Source: Rhizobium esperanzae
GTDB taxonomy: Bacteria; Pseudomonadota; Alphaproteobacteria; Rhizobiales; Rhizobiaceae
Assembly: GCF_014197615.1 (NCBI RefSeq)
Contig: NZ_JACIFY010000001.1
Span: forward strand, 248,001-312,000
Length of the DNA stretch: 64,000 nt
Direction: 5' to 3'
Shown here: positions 19,183 to 28,307 of the stretch, in pieces
Layout of the letters: each line of letters opens with the position of its first letter
Numbering within the stretch: position 1 is the first letter of the stretch
Notes under the pieces: model-generated
What the model was told of the DNA's origin: nothing
Databases searched by the model: none
The model's input: only the letters and a program-made list of their open reading frames with translations
Position numbers and translations under genes: made by a program

Positions 19183-20082
19183 TCAGCCGGCAAGAATCCA
19201 GTTCAACACCCGGCGCCAGTCGATCATCCGGATCGGCGTTCCGTGGTTGCCGGTCTGAAACAGTGTAAAGCGCGCCGGGTATTTTGCCTTGTGCAGGCTT
19301 TCGAACAGTGCCTGCTGGTCGCTTGCCGCATAGACCGGGTCACGGCTGCCATGGGCGAACCACAGCGGTAGCTTCGCCTTGTAGAAGGCGCTCCTGGTGA
19401 AATCGGGATCGGTGACGCCGCTCATGACAAGCATGCCCTTCAGCCGCTTGACGCTTTCGCCGTCACGCGCAATGCCCCAGCAGACCTGGCTGCCCATCGA
19501 GGCGCAGGAAAGGATGATCGGCCGGCCGGGCGACTGGGCGCTGGCATAACGGATGAGGCCGGCGATCGCGGCAACGCCGTTGCTGTCGAAGCTCCTGACC
19601 GTCGGTGAATAATAGACGCCGCCATTGCCGGCGACGAGGTTCTTAAGCCGGTTGAAATTGCCGCCGAAACTGTAGTCGTTGGCCCCCAGCCGGCGGTCGC
19701 CGTCGCGGCCATGGATGAAAATCACCGTGAAGGCGGCATTCTGAGCCGGTCCCACCCTGGTGACATCGAGCGCGATGCCGTCGAGCGACAGCGTCTCGTC
19801 GGCCTGGGTCTTGCGGATGCCGAGCGCCACATATTTTTGCTGCACCCGCTTTTGCGGGATCTGGTCGCGGCCGTTGATATCGCGCATCTCGTCATAGTCG
19901 ATGACGTCGAAGGCGCCGTCGTCGCTTGTCTGCAGCACGGTCTGTTTCGAGAACAGATCGTCCTTGAAAGGTGGCAGCGCATCGCCCGCCTGCGCCGGTC
20001 CGCCGGCGGAAAGCACGGCCGCGGACAGGAAAAACGCCGCAATTGCCGATATAACAGTGTAATGACTTGTGGACATTCGCAT
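19183..20082 (-). CDS. Secreted alpha/beta hydrolase
   Basis: 299 aa. Signal peptide with cleavage near PAQAGD. The fold has the oxyanion segment VIFIHGRDGDRR, a nucleophile elbow SCASMGSQ (Cys replaces the first Gly of G-x-S-x-G), Asp in AHGSRDPVYA, and His in TGNHGTPI close to the end, so a full catalytic triad is present. The substrate is unknown; the closest look is dienelactone hydrolase or acyl-esterase-like. It ends shortly upstream of tpiA on the same strand and starts opposite parE. Confidence 0.75.
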   Translation of the reverse strand: MRMSTSHYTVISAIAAFFLSAAVLSAGGPAQAGDALPPFKDDLFSKQTVLQTSDDGAFDVIDYDEMRDINGRDQIPQKRVQQKYVALGIRKTQADETLSLDGIALDVTRVGPAQNAAFTVIFIHGRDGDRRLGANDYSFGGNFNRLKNLVAGNGGVYYSPTVRSFDSNGVAAIAGLIRYASAQSPGRPIILSCASMGSQVCWGIARDGESVKRLKGMLVMSGVTDPDFTRSAFYKAKLPLWFAHGSRDPVYAASDQQALFESLHKAKYPARFTLFQTGNHGTPIRMIDWRRVLNWILAG

Positions 20083-20304
20083 GCGGATGGTTTCCTGAAG
20101 CCTGCCGCCGCTTGCCATTCCGCGCCCGGCAACGCAAATCATGTATGAAAAGCCCCGCCAAAACGGGCGGTGTCGCGTATAGAGGTGCTTTCTGGCAAAA
20201 TCTGCCTGATTCGCAAACGTGACATGAAATGCGGTGATTTTGGGTCGGCGGAGGATGCAAGCCCCAAGCCAGACCCAAGACAGGATGAAGATCTGAACGG
20301 CTCC

Positions 20305-22392
20305 ATGGACGATAGCAACGACCTCTTTTCCGCAGTGCCCCTCTCTGACAAACGCGAGGAGGCACAAAAGCCTGCCGCGCCGAGTGAACGGCCGCCCGTC
20401 GCTGTCGCGCCGGCCCCTGCCCCCTCGGCGCCTGCACGTCCCGCACCCGCCGCGTCGAACGCGGACGAGTACGGCGCCTCGTCGATCCGCGTCCTCGAAG
20501 GCCTGGAGCCGGTGCGCATGCGCCCGGGCATGTATATCGGCGGCACCGATGAGAAGGCGCTGCATCACCTCTTTGCCGAAGTCATCGACAATGCGATGGA
20601 CGAGGCAGTCGCCGGGCACGCCAATTTCATCGAGGTCTATCTTGACCTTGAGGGTTATCTCACCGTCTCCGATAACGGCCGCGGCATCCCGGTCGAAAAC
20701 CATCCGCAGGTCCCGGGCAAATCGACGCTCGAAGTCATCATGACCAAGCTGCATGCCGGCGGCAAATTCGACGGCAAGGCCTACGAGACATCCGGCGGCC
20801 TGCACGGCGTCGGCGTCTCCGTGGTCAACGCGCTCTCCGACGACCTCGAGGTCGAGGTGGCGCGCAACCGCAAGCTCTACCGCCAGCGTTTTTCCCGCGG
20901 CCTGCCGCAGGGCGGGCTGGAAGAGCTTGGCGACGTCCACAATCGCCGCGGCACGCGCGTGCGTTTCCACCCCGACCCCCAGATCTTTGGGGATCACATG
21001 AAGTTCGACGCTGCCCGGGTGTTCCGGATGGCGCGCTCGAAGGCCTACCTGTTCGGCGGCGTCGAGATCCGCTGGAGCTGCGAGGCGGGTGTTTTGCCCG
21101 AAGGCTCCGAGGTGCCCGACAAGGCGGTCTTCCATTTCCCCGGCGGCCTGAAGGATTATCTCCAGGCGACGATGGGCAAGGAATTCACCGTCACCCGCGA
21201 AATCTTCGCCGGCAAGACCGAGAAGGTGAGCGGCCACGGCTCGATGGAATGGGCGATCACCTGGTATGGCGGCGATCCGCAGGTGCATTCCTACTGCAAT
21301 ACCATCCCGACCCCTGAAGGCGGCACGCATGAGGCGGGCCTGCGCATCGCGCTAACCAAGGGCCTGAAGGCCTATGCCGAGCTGACGCAGAACAAGCGCG
21401 CCGCCCAGATCACCACCGATGACGTGATGATCTCGGCCGTCGGCATGCTCTCGGTCTTCATCCGCGAGCCTGAGTTCGTCGGCCAGACCAAGGACAAGCT
21501 CGCCACCGTCGAGGCCCAGCGCATCGTCGAAAACGCGCTGCGCGACCCCTTCGACCACTACCTTGCCGACAACCCGAACGAGTCGGCCAAGCTGCTCGAC
21601 TGGGTGATCGAGCGCGCCGAGGAGCGTCTGCGCCGCCGCAAGGAAAAGGAAGTCAACCGCAAGACCGCCGTGCGCAAGCTGCGTCTGCCCGGCAAGCTCG
21701 CCGATTGTTCGCAGAACACCGCCGAAGGCGCCGAACTCTTCATCGTCGAAGGTGACTCGGCAGGCGGTTCGGCCAAGCAGGCGCGCAACCGCGCCAACCA
21801 GGCCATTCTGCCGCTGCGCGGCAAGATCCTGAACGTTGCCAGCGCCGGCCGCGAAAAGCTCGGCGCCAACCAGCAGCTCGCCGATCTCATCCAGGCGCTC
21901 GGCTGCGGCACGCGCTCGAAATACAGGCAGGAAGACCTGCGCTACGAGCGCATCATCGTCATGACCGATGCCGACGTCGACGGCGCCCACATCGCCTCGC
22001 TGCTCATCACCTTCTTCTATCAGGAGATGCCGGAGCTGGTGCGCGGAGGCCATCTCTTCCTCGCCGTGCCGCCGCTTTACAAGATCACCCAAGGAGCGAA
22101 ATCCGCCTATGCCCGCGACGACAATCATCGCGCCGAGCTGATGCAGACGGACTTCAAGGGCAAGGCCAAGGTCGAGATCAGCCGCTTCAAAGGTCTCGGC
22201 GAGATGATGCCAGCCCAGCTCAAGGAAACCACCATGGATCCGTCCAAACGCACCCTGCTCAAGGTGCTGATCGACGAGGTGGATTTCGAAGGCACCCGCA
22301 GCGCCGTCGACGATCTGATGGGCACCAAGCCGGAAGCCCGCTTCCGCTTCATCCAGGAACGCGCGGCTTTCGCGGAGAATCTCGATATCTAA
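20305..22392 (+). CDS. parE: DNA topoisomerase IV subunit B
   Basis: About 695 aa from the chosen ATG at 20305. A Pro/Ala-rich N-terminal leader of about 50 residues precedes the GHKL ATPase domain (RVLEGLEPVRMRPGMYIGG, EVIDNAMDEAVAGHA, DNGRGIPVE). It is followed by the transducer and the TOPRIM region (LFIVEGDSAGGSAKQARNR, MTDADVDGAHIASLL) and the C-terminal part with RFKGLGEMMP. TOPRIM residues and size fit ParE rather than GyrB. It unlinks replicated chromosomes together with ParC, encoded elsewhere. The frame is open 45 codons further upstream, so the start is uncertain. Confidence 0.92.
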   Translation: MDDSNDLFSAVPLSDKREEAQKPAAPSERPPVAVAPAPAPSAPARPAPAASNADEYGASSIRVLEGLEPVRMRPGMYIGGTDEKALHHLFAEVIDNAMDEAVAGHANFIEVYLDLEGYLTVSDNGRGIPVENHPQVPGKSTLEVIMTKLHAGGKFDGKAYETSGGLHGVGVSVVNALSDDLEVEVARNRKLYRQRFSRGLPQGGLEELGDVHNRRGTRVRFHPDPQIFGDHMKFDAARVFRMARSKAYLFGGVEIRWSCEAGVLPEGSEVPDKAVFHFPGGLKDYLQATMGKEFTVTREIFAGKTEKVSGHGSMEWAITWYGGDPQVHSYCNTIPTPEGGTHEAGLRIALTKGLKAYAELTQNKRAAQITTDDVMISAVGMLSVFIREPEFVGQTKDKLATVEAQRIVENALRDPFDHYLADNPNESAKLLDWVIERAEERLRRRKEKEVNRKTAVRKLRLPGKLADCSQNTAEGAELFIVEGDSAGGSAKQARNRANQAILPLRGKILNVASAGREKLGANQQLADLIQALGCGTRSKYRQEDLRYERIIVMTDADVDGAHIASLLITFFYQEMPELVRGGHLFLAVPPLYKITQGAKSAYARDDNHRAELMQTDFKGKAKVEISRFKGLGEMMPAQLKETTMDPSKRTLLKVLIDEVDFEGTRSAVDDLMGTKPEARFRFIQERAAFAENLDI

Positions 22393-22891
22393 TGAGAAAC
22401 CCAGGGTGGTTATGGCCACCGCTAAAACTGGCCTGTGTTGAAGCCATCGTCAGCCAACGGGAGAATGCATCGGAGCGTGGGCGGGAACTGATGATCCTAC
22501 TCGACATTCCCTAATGTCTCTACGAACTGGCTTAGGTAGGGCTAGCTCCCGCAAACCGCCTTTGATCAGCCGAATGATGAACGAGTTCAACAACGAAGTT
22601 CGTTTCGACGAAGTCTCTCCGATGGCGTTTGCGGTTTGCGCCCAATCCTAGACCGCACGCCACGTCTTGACACCGGATCGTCCGGACAGACGCGCAAGGC
22701 ACATCTCTGTAACTGCACGACGAGGTTCTGCGCACCACTGTCACAGCTCGGGTGCATCCCTATAAAATGTTGTAACGCGTTCCGGCTGCCAAATCTTTGG
22801 TGCGAAGGCACATTGCATCCGTCCCGTGTTCCCTTGCGTGGAACCCGAAGATATCTATTGTCGACGAATGCCGGGCGGTTGGGAGTATCTA
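22393..22891. other. Gene-free stretch between parE and the channel gene
   Basis: About 500 bases with visibly lower GC than the flanking core genes. No frame has a ribosome site and family-like content, and no tRNA or repeat boundary was found. A short GGTGG/CCACC hairpin just after parE lacks a T-run. It marks the left edge of the accessory-looking segment and contains the channel promoter. Confidence 0.4.
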
Positions 22892-23959
22892 ATGTCGGCA
22901 ATGCCTTTCTCAACGATTTCGACGCCGCTCAACGCGCTGTTCGTGACAATAGGTCTCTTGGTCGTTGCCGCACTGACGACGCAGGGCCTTACTGGACAGG
23001 AGAGGCTTGTCCTTGAGCTACTACTTGCGGCAATTTGGTTGGTCTATGTCCTCCAATTGAGCGGGACATTGCTTTCACGGCGACACCGCTTGCCAGGCGG
23101 GATGCCGACCCTGGTGATCGATTTGCTCGCGGTTCTGGTTCCGGCTGCTGCATTCTTGTTCGTTGGGTCCCGTGATCGAAACCTCTATTGCGCCATTTGG
23201 CTTCTCAAGCCGTTGCGCGACTCGACCTTTTTCAGGCTGCTGGCAAAGGTGGTCGCGAATGAATCGCGCAATCTGCTTGGCGTGACATCGGTGTTCGGCA
23301 TCGTTCTTTTTGGCGCTGCGTTGGGCGGTTATATCATCGAGCGAGACGTCCAGCCCGATAGGTTCGGCAGCATCCCGCAGGCGATGTGGTGGGCGGTCGT
23401 GACGCTGTCGACGACCGGCTACGGTGACGAGATTCCGCAGAGCCTTGCAGGTCGAGTTCTGGCCGGATTGGTGATGATGAGCGGGATCGGTATTTTTGCA
23501 CTTTGGGCCGGCATCCTCGCCACCGGCTTCTACGAAGAGGTTCGTCGCCAAGACTTCGTTCGCAACTGGCAATTGGTCGCTGCCGTACCCCTGTTCCGGA
23601 AGCTTGGTTCCGCTGCACTGATCGAGATCGTTCGGGCGTTGCGACCGCGCATTGTCCCTGCAGGTGCCGTGATCTGCCGCAAGGGCGATGTTGGCGATCA
23701 GATGTTCTTCATTGTCGAGGGGCGGGTCACCGTGGCGACACCCGACCATCCAGTGGAACTCGGTGCCGGAAACTTCTTTGGCGAGATGGCGCTGATCAGT
23801 GGCGAACCGCGCTCAGCGACGGTCAGCGCAGCGACCGAGGTATCGCTGCTGTCGCTCTACGCCGTGGATTTCCAGATGTTGTCGAGCAGTAGTCCGGAGA
23901 TCGCGGAGACCATCCGCAAGACGGCGCTGGAGCGGCGGAGCGGGCCGCCGAGGGAATAA
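22892..23959 (+). CDS. Cyclic-nucleotide-gated potassium channel, MlotiK1 type
   Basis: 355 aa, the same length as the Mesorhizobium MlotiK1 channel, and very similar from memory. Six membrane segments (about 12-200) include the selectivity filter STTGYGDE (173-180) before S6. A short C-linker and a cyclic-nucleotide-binding domain follow (about 220-345), with FFGEMALISGEPRSATV forming the phosphate-binding cassette and its Arg. S4 (about 100-120) has few charges, as in MlotiK1. cAMP binding should open a K+ pore. The start follows GGGAG; the frame is open upstream without support. Confidence 0.93.
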   Translation: MSAMPFSTISTPLNALFVTIGLLVVAALTTQGLTGQERLVLELLLAAIWLVYVLQLSGTLLSRRHRLPGGMPTLVIDLLAVLVPAAAFLFVGSRDRNLYCAIWLLKPLRDSTFFRLLAKVVANESRNLLGVTSVFGIVLFGAALGGYIIERDVQPDRFGSIPQAMWWAVVTLSTTGYGDEIPQSLAGRVLAGLVMMSGIGIFALWAGILATGFYEEVRRQDFVRNWQLVAAVPLFRKLGSAALIEIVRALRPRIVPAGAVICRKGDVGDQMFFIVEGRVTVATPDHPVELGAGNFFGEMALISGEPRSATVSAATEVSLLSLYAVDFQMLSSSSPEIAETIRKTALERRSGPPRE

Positions 23960-24086
23960 TCCAACCTGATGGCTGGGCATCGCCAAACCGCCCCGCCGGC
24001 GCCCAAGGTGATGGTACTTCAGTAAATTTCTGCAGGTAGTCGAGACGGTGTCTGCTCCCTGATTCTCGATAAACTCGGAAGCCTTG

Positions 24087-24120
24087 GAGGAGGCAGCCGT
24101 AGCTGCCACCTCTTGCTTTT
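24087..24120 (+). terminator. Intrinsic terminator after the channel gene
   Basis: GAGGaGGCAGC pairs with GCTGCCaCCTC around a 4-base CGTA loop, followed by TTGCTTTT. It stops plus-strand transcription before the convergent MFS gene. Confidence 0.65.
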
Positions 24121-24123
24121 ACG

Positions 24124-25722
24124 TTATGCCGCCGCGGGTCGGTTGATTGTCAGGAAGTGCCGGACGACGGGCTTCTCAGGACCGACATGGTAGGCCAGCA
24201 CCTTGCCCTGCAGGTCGGCGTCGGCGTTGGACACCCGCTTGTGCTGGCGAAGATGTTCAGCCCAGGATTCAACCATGAACCACTCCACGATCTTCTCCGG
24301 GTCGGCCGAGTCCTCGGTGACGCCCCATCCGTAGGCACCGTCCCGGCGGCGCTCCTTGGAAAGATGGTCGAGGGCATGCAGGAAGGCGCTCCGGTTCTGG
24401 GTCTCGATCTTGTACTCAATGAGGATCAGAACCGGGCCACGGTCATGGGCAACGGGTTCGGCGACCAGAGGCTCGGGCCAGTGGTTGGACGGCACCAGGT
24501 CGGCATCGCCGGCCGGAAGCTTCACCCGGTGCATGATGAACCCGGCGATGAGCAGGCCGATGGCCCCGATGATCAAGGTAGACTGGATACCGACAGCCTC
24601 GCCGACCGCACCCCAGCCGAGGCTTCCGGCAGTCATCGCACCGTTGAAGACGGTCAGGTAGACGGCAAGCCCACGACCGCGCACCCAGTTGGGAAGGACG
24701 GACTGCGCAGTGCCGTTGAGCGTTGTCAGGGCGGTGATCCATGCACCACCGAGGAAGAGAAGGACGATGATGGCGACCCACTTCGGTGGAGCGAGAGCAA
24801 GGACTCCCATGACTGCGGCGGTGATAACCGCTGCGCCGAGAAGCAGGCCATCGGAACTCAGGCGTTGGCGCAGCTTAGGCATCACCAGCGCTCCACCGAT
24901 CGCGCCTGCACCGACTGCACCGAGCAGGATACCGTAGAAGCTGGCATCGCCACCGAGCAATTGGCGGGCAACGAGCGGAAGAAGAGCCCAGACGGCGCTG
25001 GTGAAGGCGAAGAAGATCGCGGCGCGCAGGAGGACGACATGCAGTGGCGTGCTTGAGCGGGTGTAGCGAAGTCCGGCTCGAAACGCGCCAAAGAAATTCT
25101 CTTGGAGAGCGTCGTTCGCGTTCTTGGCGCGCGGCCACCAGACGAGACCTGCGATCACCACGATGTAGCTGGCGACGTCCGCGCCATAGGTGATCCCCGC
25201 GCCAAAGGCTGCGAGAAGCAGGCCGCCTGCGGCAGGGCCGATGGAGCGGGCGATGTTGATACCGAGCGAGTTCAGCGCCACCGCGCTCTTCACGTCCTCG
25301 CGCTTCACCAATTCCGGAACGATCGCCTGCCAGGTCGGCCCCATCAGCGCGGCTCCAATCCCGCCGAGGAAGGTCAGCCCGACGAGAGCACTGACCGAGA
25401 GCGTGCCGGTCTGCGAGAGGAGCATCAACGAAATGCTCACGGAGGCCAGTAGCACCTGAACGGCGATCAGGAACTTGCGGCGATCCAGGATGTCGGTGAG
25501 AACGCCTGCCGGAATGGCAAGCAGGAAAATCGGCAGAGTTCCGGCCGCCTGGACCATGGCGACCGCGGCCGGCGATGCCGAAAGATCCGTCATCAGCCAG
25601 GAGCTTGCGACATCGCGCATGAAGCTTCCGGTGTTGCCAATCACGGTGGCGATCCAGAGGACCGCGAAGACAGGCTGGGCAAGGGGCGCAAAGGTTCCCC
25701 CGGATGCTTTTGCGGCGCTCAC
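24124..25722 (-). CDS. MFS exporter (MFS_3/EntS-like) with C-terminal monooxygenase-like domain
   Basis: 532 aa. Twelve membrane segments fill residues 1-405, with typical MFS loop DILDRRKFL after the second or third. About 120 C-terminal residues (RGPVLILIEYKIETQNRSAF onward) look like an antibiotic-biosynthesis-monooxygenase-type ferredoxin-like barrel (ESWAEHLRQHKRVSNADADLQ). This fusion occurs in the MFS_3 group. Start GTG overlaps the stop of the doxX-like gene (GTGA), so translation is coupled. It is the second gene of a LysR-box operon, and is probably a drug or toxic-compound exporter. Confidence 0.88.
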   Translation of the reverse strand: MSAAKASGGTFAPLAQPVFAVLWIATVIGNTGSFMRDVASSWLMTDLSASPAAVAMVQAAGTLPIFLLAIPAGVLTDILDRRKFLIAVQVLLASVSISLMLLSQTGTLSVSALVGLTFLGGIGAALMGPTWQAIVPELVKREDVKSAVALNSLGINIARSIGPAAGGLLLAAFGAGITYGADVASYIVVIAGLVWWPRAKNANDALQENFFGAFRAGLRYTRSSTPLHVVLLRAAIFFAFTSAVWALLPLVARQLLGGDASFYGILLGAVGAGAIGGALVMPKLRQRLSSDGLLLGAAVITAAVMGVLALAPPKWVAIIVLLFLGGAWITALTTLNGTAQSVLPNWVRGRGLAVYLTVFNGAMTAGSLGWGAVGEAVGIQSTLIIGAIGLLIAGFIMHRVKLPAGDADLVPSNHWPEPLVAEPVAHDRGPVLILIEYKIETQNRSAFLHALDHLSKERRRDGAYGWGVTEDSADPEKIVEWFMVESWAEHLRQHKRVSNADADLQGKVLAYHVGPEKPVVRHFLTINRPAAA

Positions 25723-26162
25723 CTGCCTGTTCCCTTCGCGAGGTCGAATGCGGCGACGAAGGCGAATGCGCCAGCAAGACCGATATGTTCAAAGAAGGCG
25801 TTGGACGCCATCATCCGGTCCATACCAGGCGCCATCTCCCAGAAGCGCAGGGCGATGAGAGTTGCGATAAGCGTGAAGCCGGAGAGTGCGAGTGCGCCTG
25901 CCCAGCGCAGGAAACCGGAGATCACCATCGCGGAGGCCATCAGTTCGAACACTATGACGGCGACCGCGAAGAAAGCGGCTGGGCGAAGACCGAAGTGATC
26001 CATCTCGGCCAGGGCACCGTTGAAGTTGAGGATCTTGGTGATCGGGCCTTGGATGTAGGCCGCGCAAAGTGCGAGGAGAGACATTCTCCGAGCAACCGGC
26101 GAGCCAACCACGTTTGTGACACTGCTCCGGACTGGATTCGAAGGTTGAGATTGGTAGGTCAT
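25719..26162 (-). CDS. DoxX-family membrane protein
   Basis: 147 aa. Four hydrophobic segments (about 28-44, 58-82, 87-108, 120-142) with KILNFNGALAEMDHFGL after the first and FEHIGLAGAFAFVAAFDLA at the end match DoxX/SURF4-like proteins. Family members are small inner-membrane proteins linked to thiol or quinone redox in some bacteria. It is first in the operon with the MFS exporter. The LysR-type operator at 26238-26275 lies 76 bases upstream. Confidence 0.85.
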   Translation of the reverse strand: MTYQSQPSNPVRSSVTNVVGSPVARRMSLLALCAAYIQGPITKILNFNGALAEMDHFGLRPAAFFAVAVIVFELMASAMVISGFLRWAGALALSGFTLIATLIALRFWEMAPGMDRMMASNAFFEHIGLAGAFAFVAAFDLAKGTGR

Positions 26163-26237
26163 GTCGGCTCCTGTATGTTCGCCGCAAGCGGCTGTGTTCG
26201 ATGGAGCGATATTGGCTGGCTACCGCGTCGCCAACAA

Positions 26238-26275
26238 TTGCAGCAATAGTTTCGATTTAATTGCAAAATCCGCAA
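26238..26275 (-). promoter_or_regulatory. LysR operator A (doxX-MFS operon)
   Basis: Distal box TTGC-N7-GCAA (26261-26275) and proximal element TTGCAGCAA (26238-26246) are separated by 14 bases. It is almost identical to operator B at 33.5 kb in the proximal part (CAATTGCAGCAATAGTTT). Confidence 0.7.
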
Positions 26276-26321
26276 TTATTGACGACGCTCGAGACTTTAT
26301 GTCACCCGAGTTGAGGCCTGG

Positions 26322-28307
26322 TCAGACCGCCCAGCAAGAACAACCGAGAGCGCCGAAGAACCCCTTGATGTCGGCGATCGGCAGCTTGGATGTCCAGGCT
26401 CCGGCATGGTCGTGGCCGTGCACGCCGCAATTGCTCGCACATCCGCATGTAGAGATCGCGGTGCGCCGCAGCGAACGAGCGCCTGCCCCTTCCGCTTCGC
26501 CCCAAGCCGCGTAACCGCCGAACTTGCGGACAGGCGACCAGTCAGGCATCGCGGGCGGAAGGTCGTTCTCATCGAGCGTCTTGAAGTCACCTGCGCCGTA
26601 TACGATCTTGCCGCCAACCATTGTCAGTTCCGAAACGAGGAAGGAGATTTCGTCCTCGGCGCAGGAGAAGAAATCCTTGTCCGGAACCACGAGATCAGCG
26701 AACTGACCCTTCTCGATGCGTCCTTTCTTGCCTTCCTCATTGGAGAACCAGGTCACTTTCTCGGTCCACATCCTGAGCGCCGTCTCCCGGTCTAGGCAAT
26801 TGGCGCGCGGATAGAGCTGCATTCCGCCGACCGTCTTGCCAGTCACCATCCACGACAGCGAGACCCACGGATTATAGGAGGCGACGCGGGTAGCATCGGT
26901 ACCGGCCGAGACGTTCACGCCCTTGTCGAGCATCTTCCTGATCGGCGGGGTCGCTTCCGCCACGCCGTGCCCGTAGCGCTCAACGAAGTATTCGCCCTGA
27001 TATGCCATGCGGTGTTGGGTGGCGATGCCACCGCCGAGGGCGGCGATACGGTCGATCGAGCGATCCGAGATGGTTTCGGCGTGGTCGAAGAACCAGTTCA
27101 ATCCTTCGAGTGGAATGTCCTTGTTGACCTTCTCGAACACGTCGAGGGCGCGGGAGATTGTCTCGTCATAGGTGGCATGCAGGCGCCAGGGCCAGCGGTT
27201 TTCCGCGAGGACGCGAATGACCTCTTCCAGCTCACCTTCCATTTCCGGCGCCATCTCCGGACGGGGCTGGCGGAAGTCTTCGAAGTCGGCGGCCGAGAAG
27301 ACAAGCATCTCGCCCGCACCGTTGTGGCGGAAGTAGTCGTTGCCCTGCTTGTATTGGACCGACCGCGTCCACTTCAGGAAGTCCTGCTTTTCTTCCTTGG
27401 GCTTCTGGGTGAAGAGGTTGTAGGCCAGACGCACCGTCATCTGTTTCTCATCGGAGAGCTTCTGGATGACCTCGTAGTCGTCTGGATAGTTCTGGAAGCC
27501 TCCGCCCGCATCGATCACGCCTGTCACGCCGAGGCGGTTCATTTCGCGCATGAAGTGACGGGTCGAGTTAACTTGGTAGTCCAGAGGAAGCTTCGGCCCC
27601 TTGGCGAGCGTCGAGTACAGAATGCCCGCATTCGGCTTCGCGAGCAGCATGCCAGTCGGGTTGCCGTTGGGATCGCGCGTGATTTCACCACCCGGCGGGT
27701 TCGGCGTATCGCGAGTGTAGCCGACGGCGCGCAGGGCCGCGCCATTCAGGAGTGCCCGGTCGTAGAGATGCAACAGAAAAACCGGGGTGTCGGGCGCGAT
27801 CGCATTGATCTCCTCGATGGTTGGCAGTCGCCTTTCGGCGAATTGATGTTCGGTGAATCCGCCGACGACGCGAACCCATTGCGGCGCGGGCGTGATCGCC
27901 ACCTGGCGCTTCAGCATGTCCATCGCGTCGGCAAGTGAGCGCACGCCGTCCCAGCGAAGTTCCATGTTGTAGTTCAGGCCACCGCGAACGACGTGGGTAT
28001 GGTTGTCGATCAGGCCGGGCAGAACACGCTTGCCCTTGAGGTCGACGATCTTGGTGCCGGAACCAGCCAGCGCCATGATCTCGCTGTCGGATCCGACTTC
28101 CAGAAACAGCCCATCCTTGATGGCGATCGCCGTCGCATTCGGATTGGTCCGGTCAAGGGTCGTCACGCGGCCATTGTGGAGGATGAGGTCGGGATGCATG
28201 GTGCCTACTCTGGTCGGGTTGGGATTGGCGGCTTTTGCCGGGGAGATGAGGTTCGAGAACGCCAGGCTCGATGCGCCTCCAAGAAAGGATCGACGCGTCG
28301 TCATCAA
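26322..28307 (-). CDS. Tat-exported amidohydrolase (YtcJ-like) with Cys/His-rich tail
   Basis: 661 aa. A twin-arginine signal (TTRRSFLGGASSLAF) is followed by an amidohydrolase-3/YtcJ metal-dependent hydrolase: GLIDNHTHVVRGG early (first metal His pair), WFFDHAETIS and SAGTDATRVASYNPW later, and the composite beta domain at both ends. The last 45 residues are unusual, with CGCASNCGVHGHDHAG and a final CSCWAV, a possible extra metal site. The start overlaps the XapX gene by 4 bases (ATGA). Substrate unknown. Confidence 0.85.
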   Translation of the reverse strand: MMTTRRSFLGGASSLAFSNLISPAKAANPNPTRVGTMHPDLILHNGRVTTLDRTNPNATAIAIKDGLFLEVGSDSEIMALAGSGTKIVDLKGKRVLPGLIDNHTHVVRGGLNYNMELRWDGVRSLADAMDMLKRQVAITPAPQWVRVVGGFTEHQFAERRLPTIEEINAIAPDTPVFLLHLYDRALLNGAALRAVGYTRDTPNPPGGEITRDPNGNPTGMLLAKPNAGILYSTLAKGPKLPLDYQVNSTRHFMREMNRLGVTGVIDAGGGFQNYPDDYEVIQKLSDEKQMTVRLAYNLFTQKPKEEKQDFLKWTRSVQYKQGNDYFRHNGAGEMLVFSAADFEDFRQPRPEMAPEMEGELEEVIRVLAENRWPWRLHATYDETISRALDVFEKVNKDIPLEGLNWFFDHAETISDRSIDRIAALGGGIATQHRMAYQGEYFVERYGHGVAEATPPIRKMLDKGVNVSAGTDATRVASYNPWVSLSWMVTGKTVGGMQLYPRANCLDRETALRMWTEKVTWFSNEEGKKGRIEKGQFADLVVPDKDFFSCAEDEISFLVSELTMVGGKIVYGAGDFKTLDENDLPPAMPDWSPVRKFGGYAAWGEAEGAGARSLRRTAISTCGCASNCGVHGHDHAGAWTSKLPIADIKGFFGALGCSCWAV

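Noticed and set aside
20082..21330. N-terminal extension of the secreted hydrolase into parE
   Set aside because: The signal peptide sets the start at 20082; the extension is antisense to parE.
22393..22891. tRNA or attachment site at the edge of the accessory segment
   Set aside because: No cloverleaf, CCA end or direct repeat could be found by eye.
24124..24500. ABM-like segment as a separate gene
   Set aside because: It is in frame with the MFS protein, with no stop or new ribosome site.
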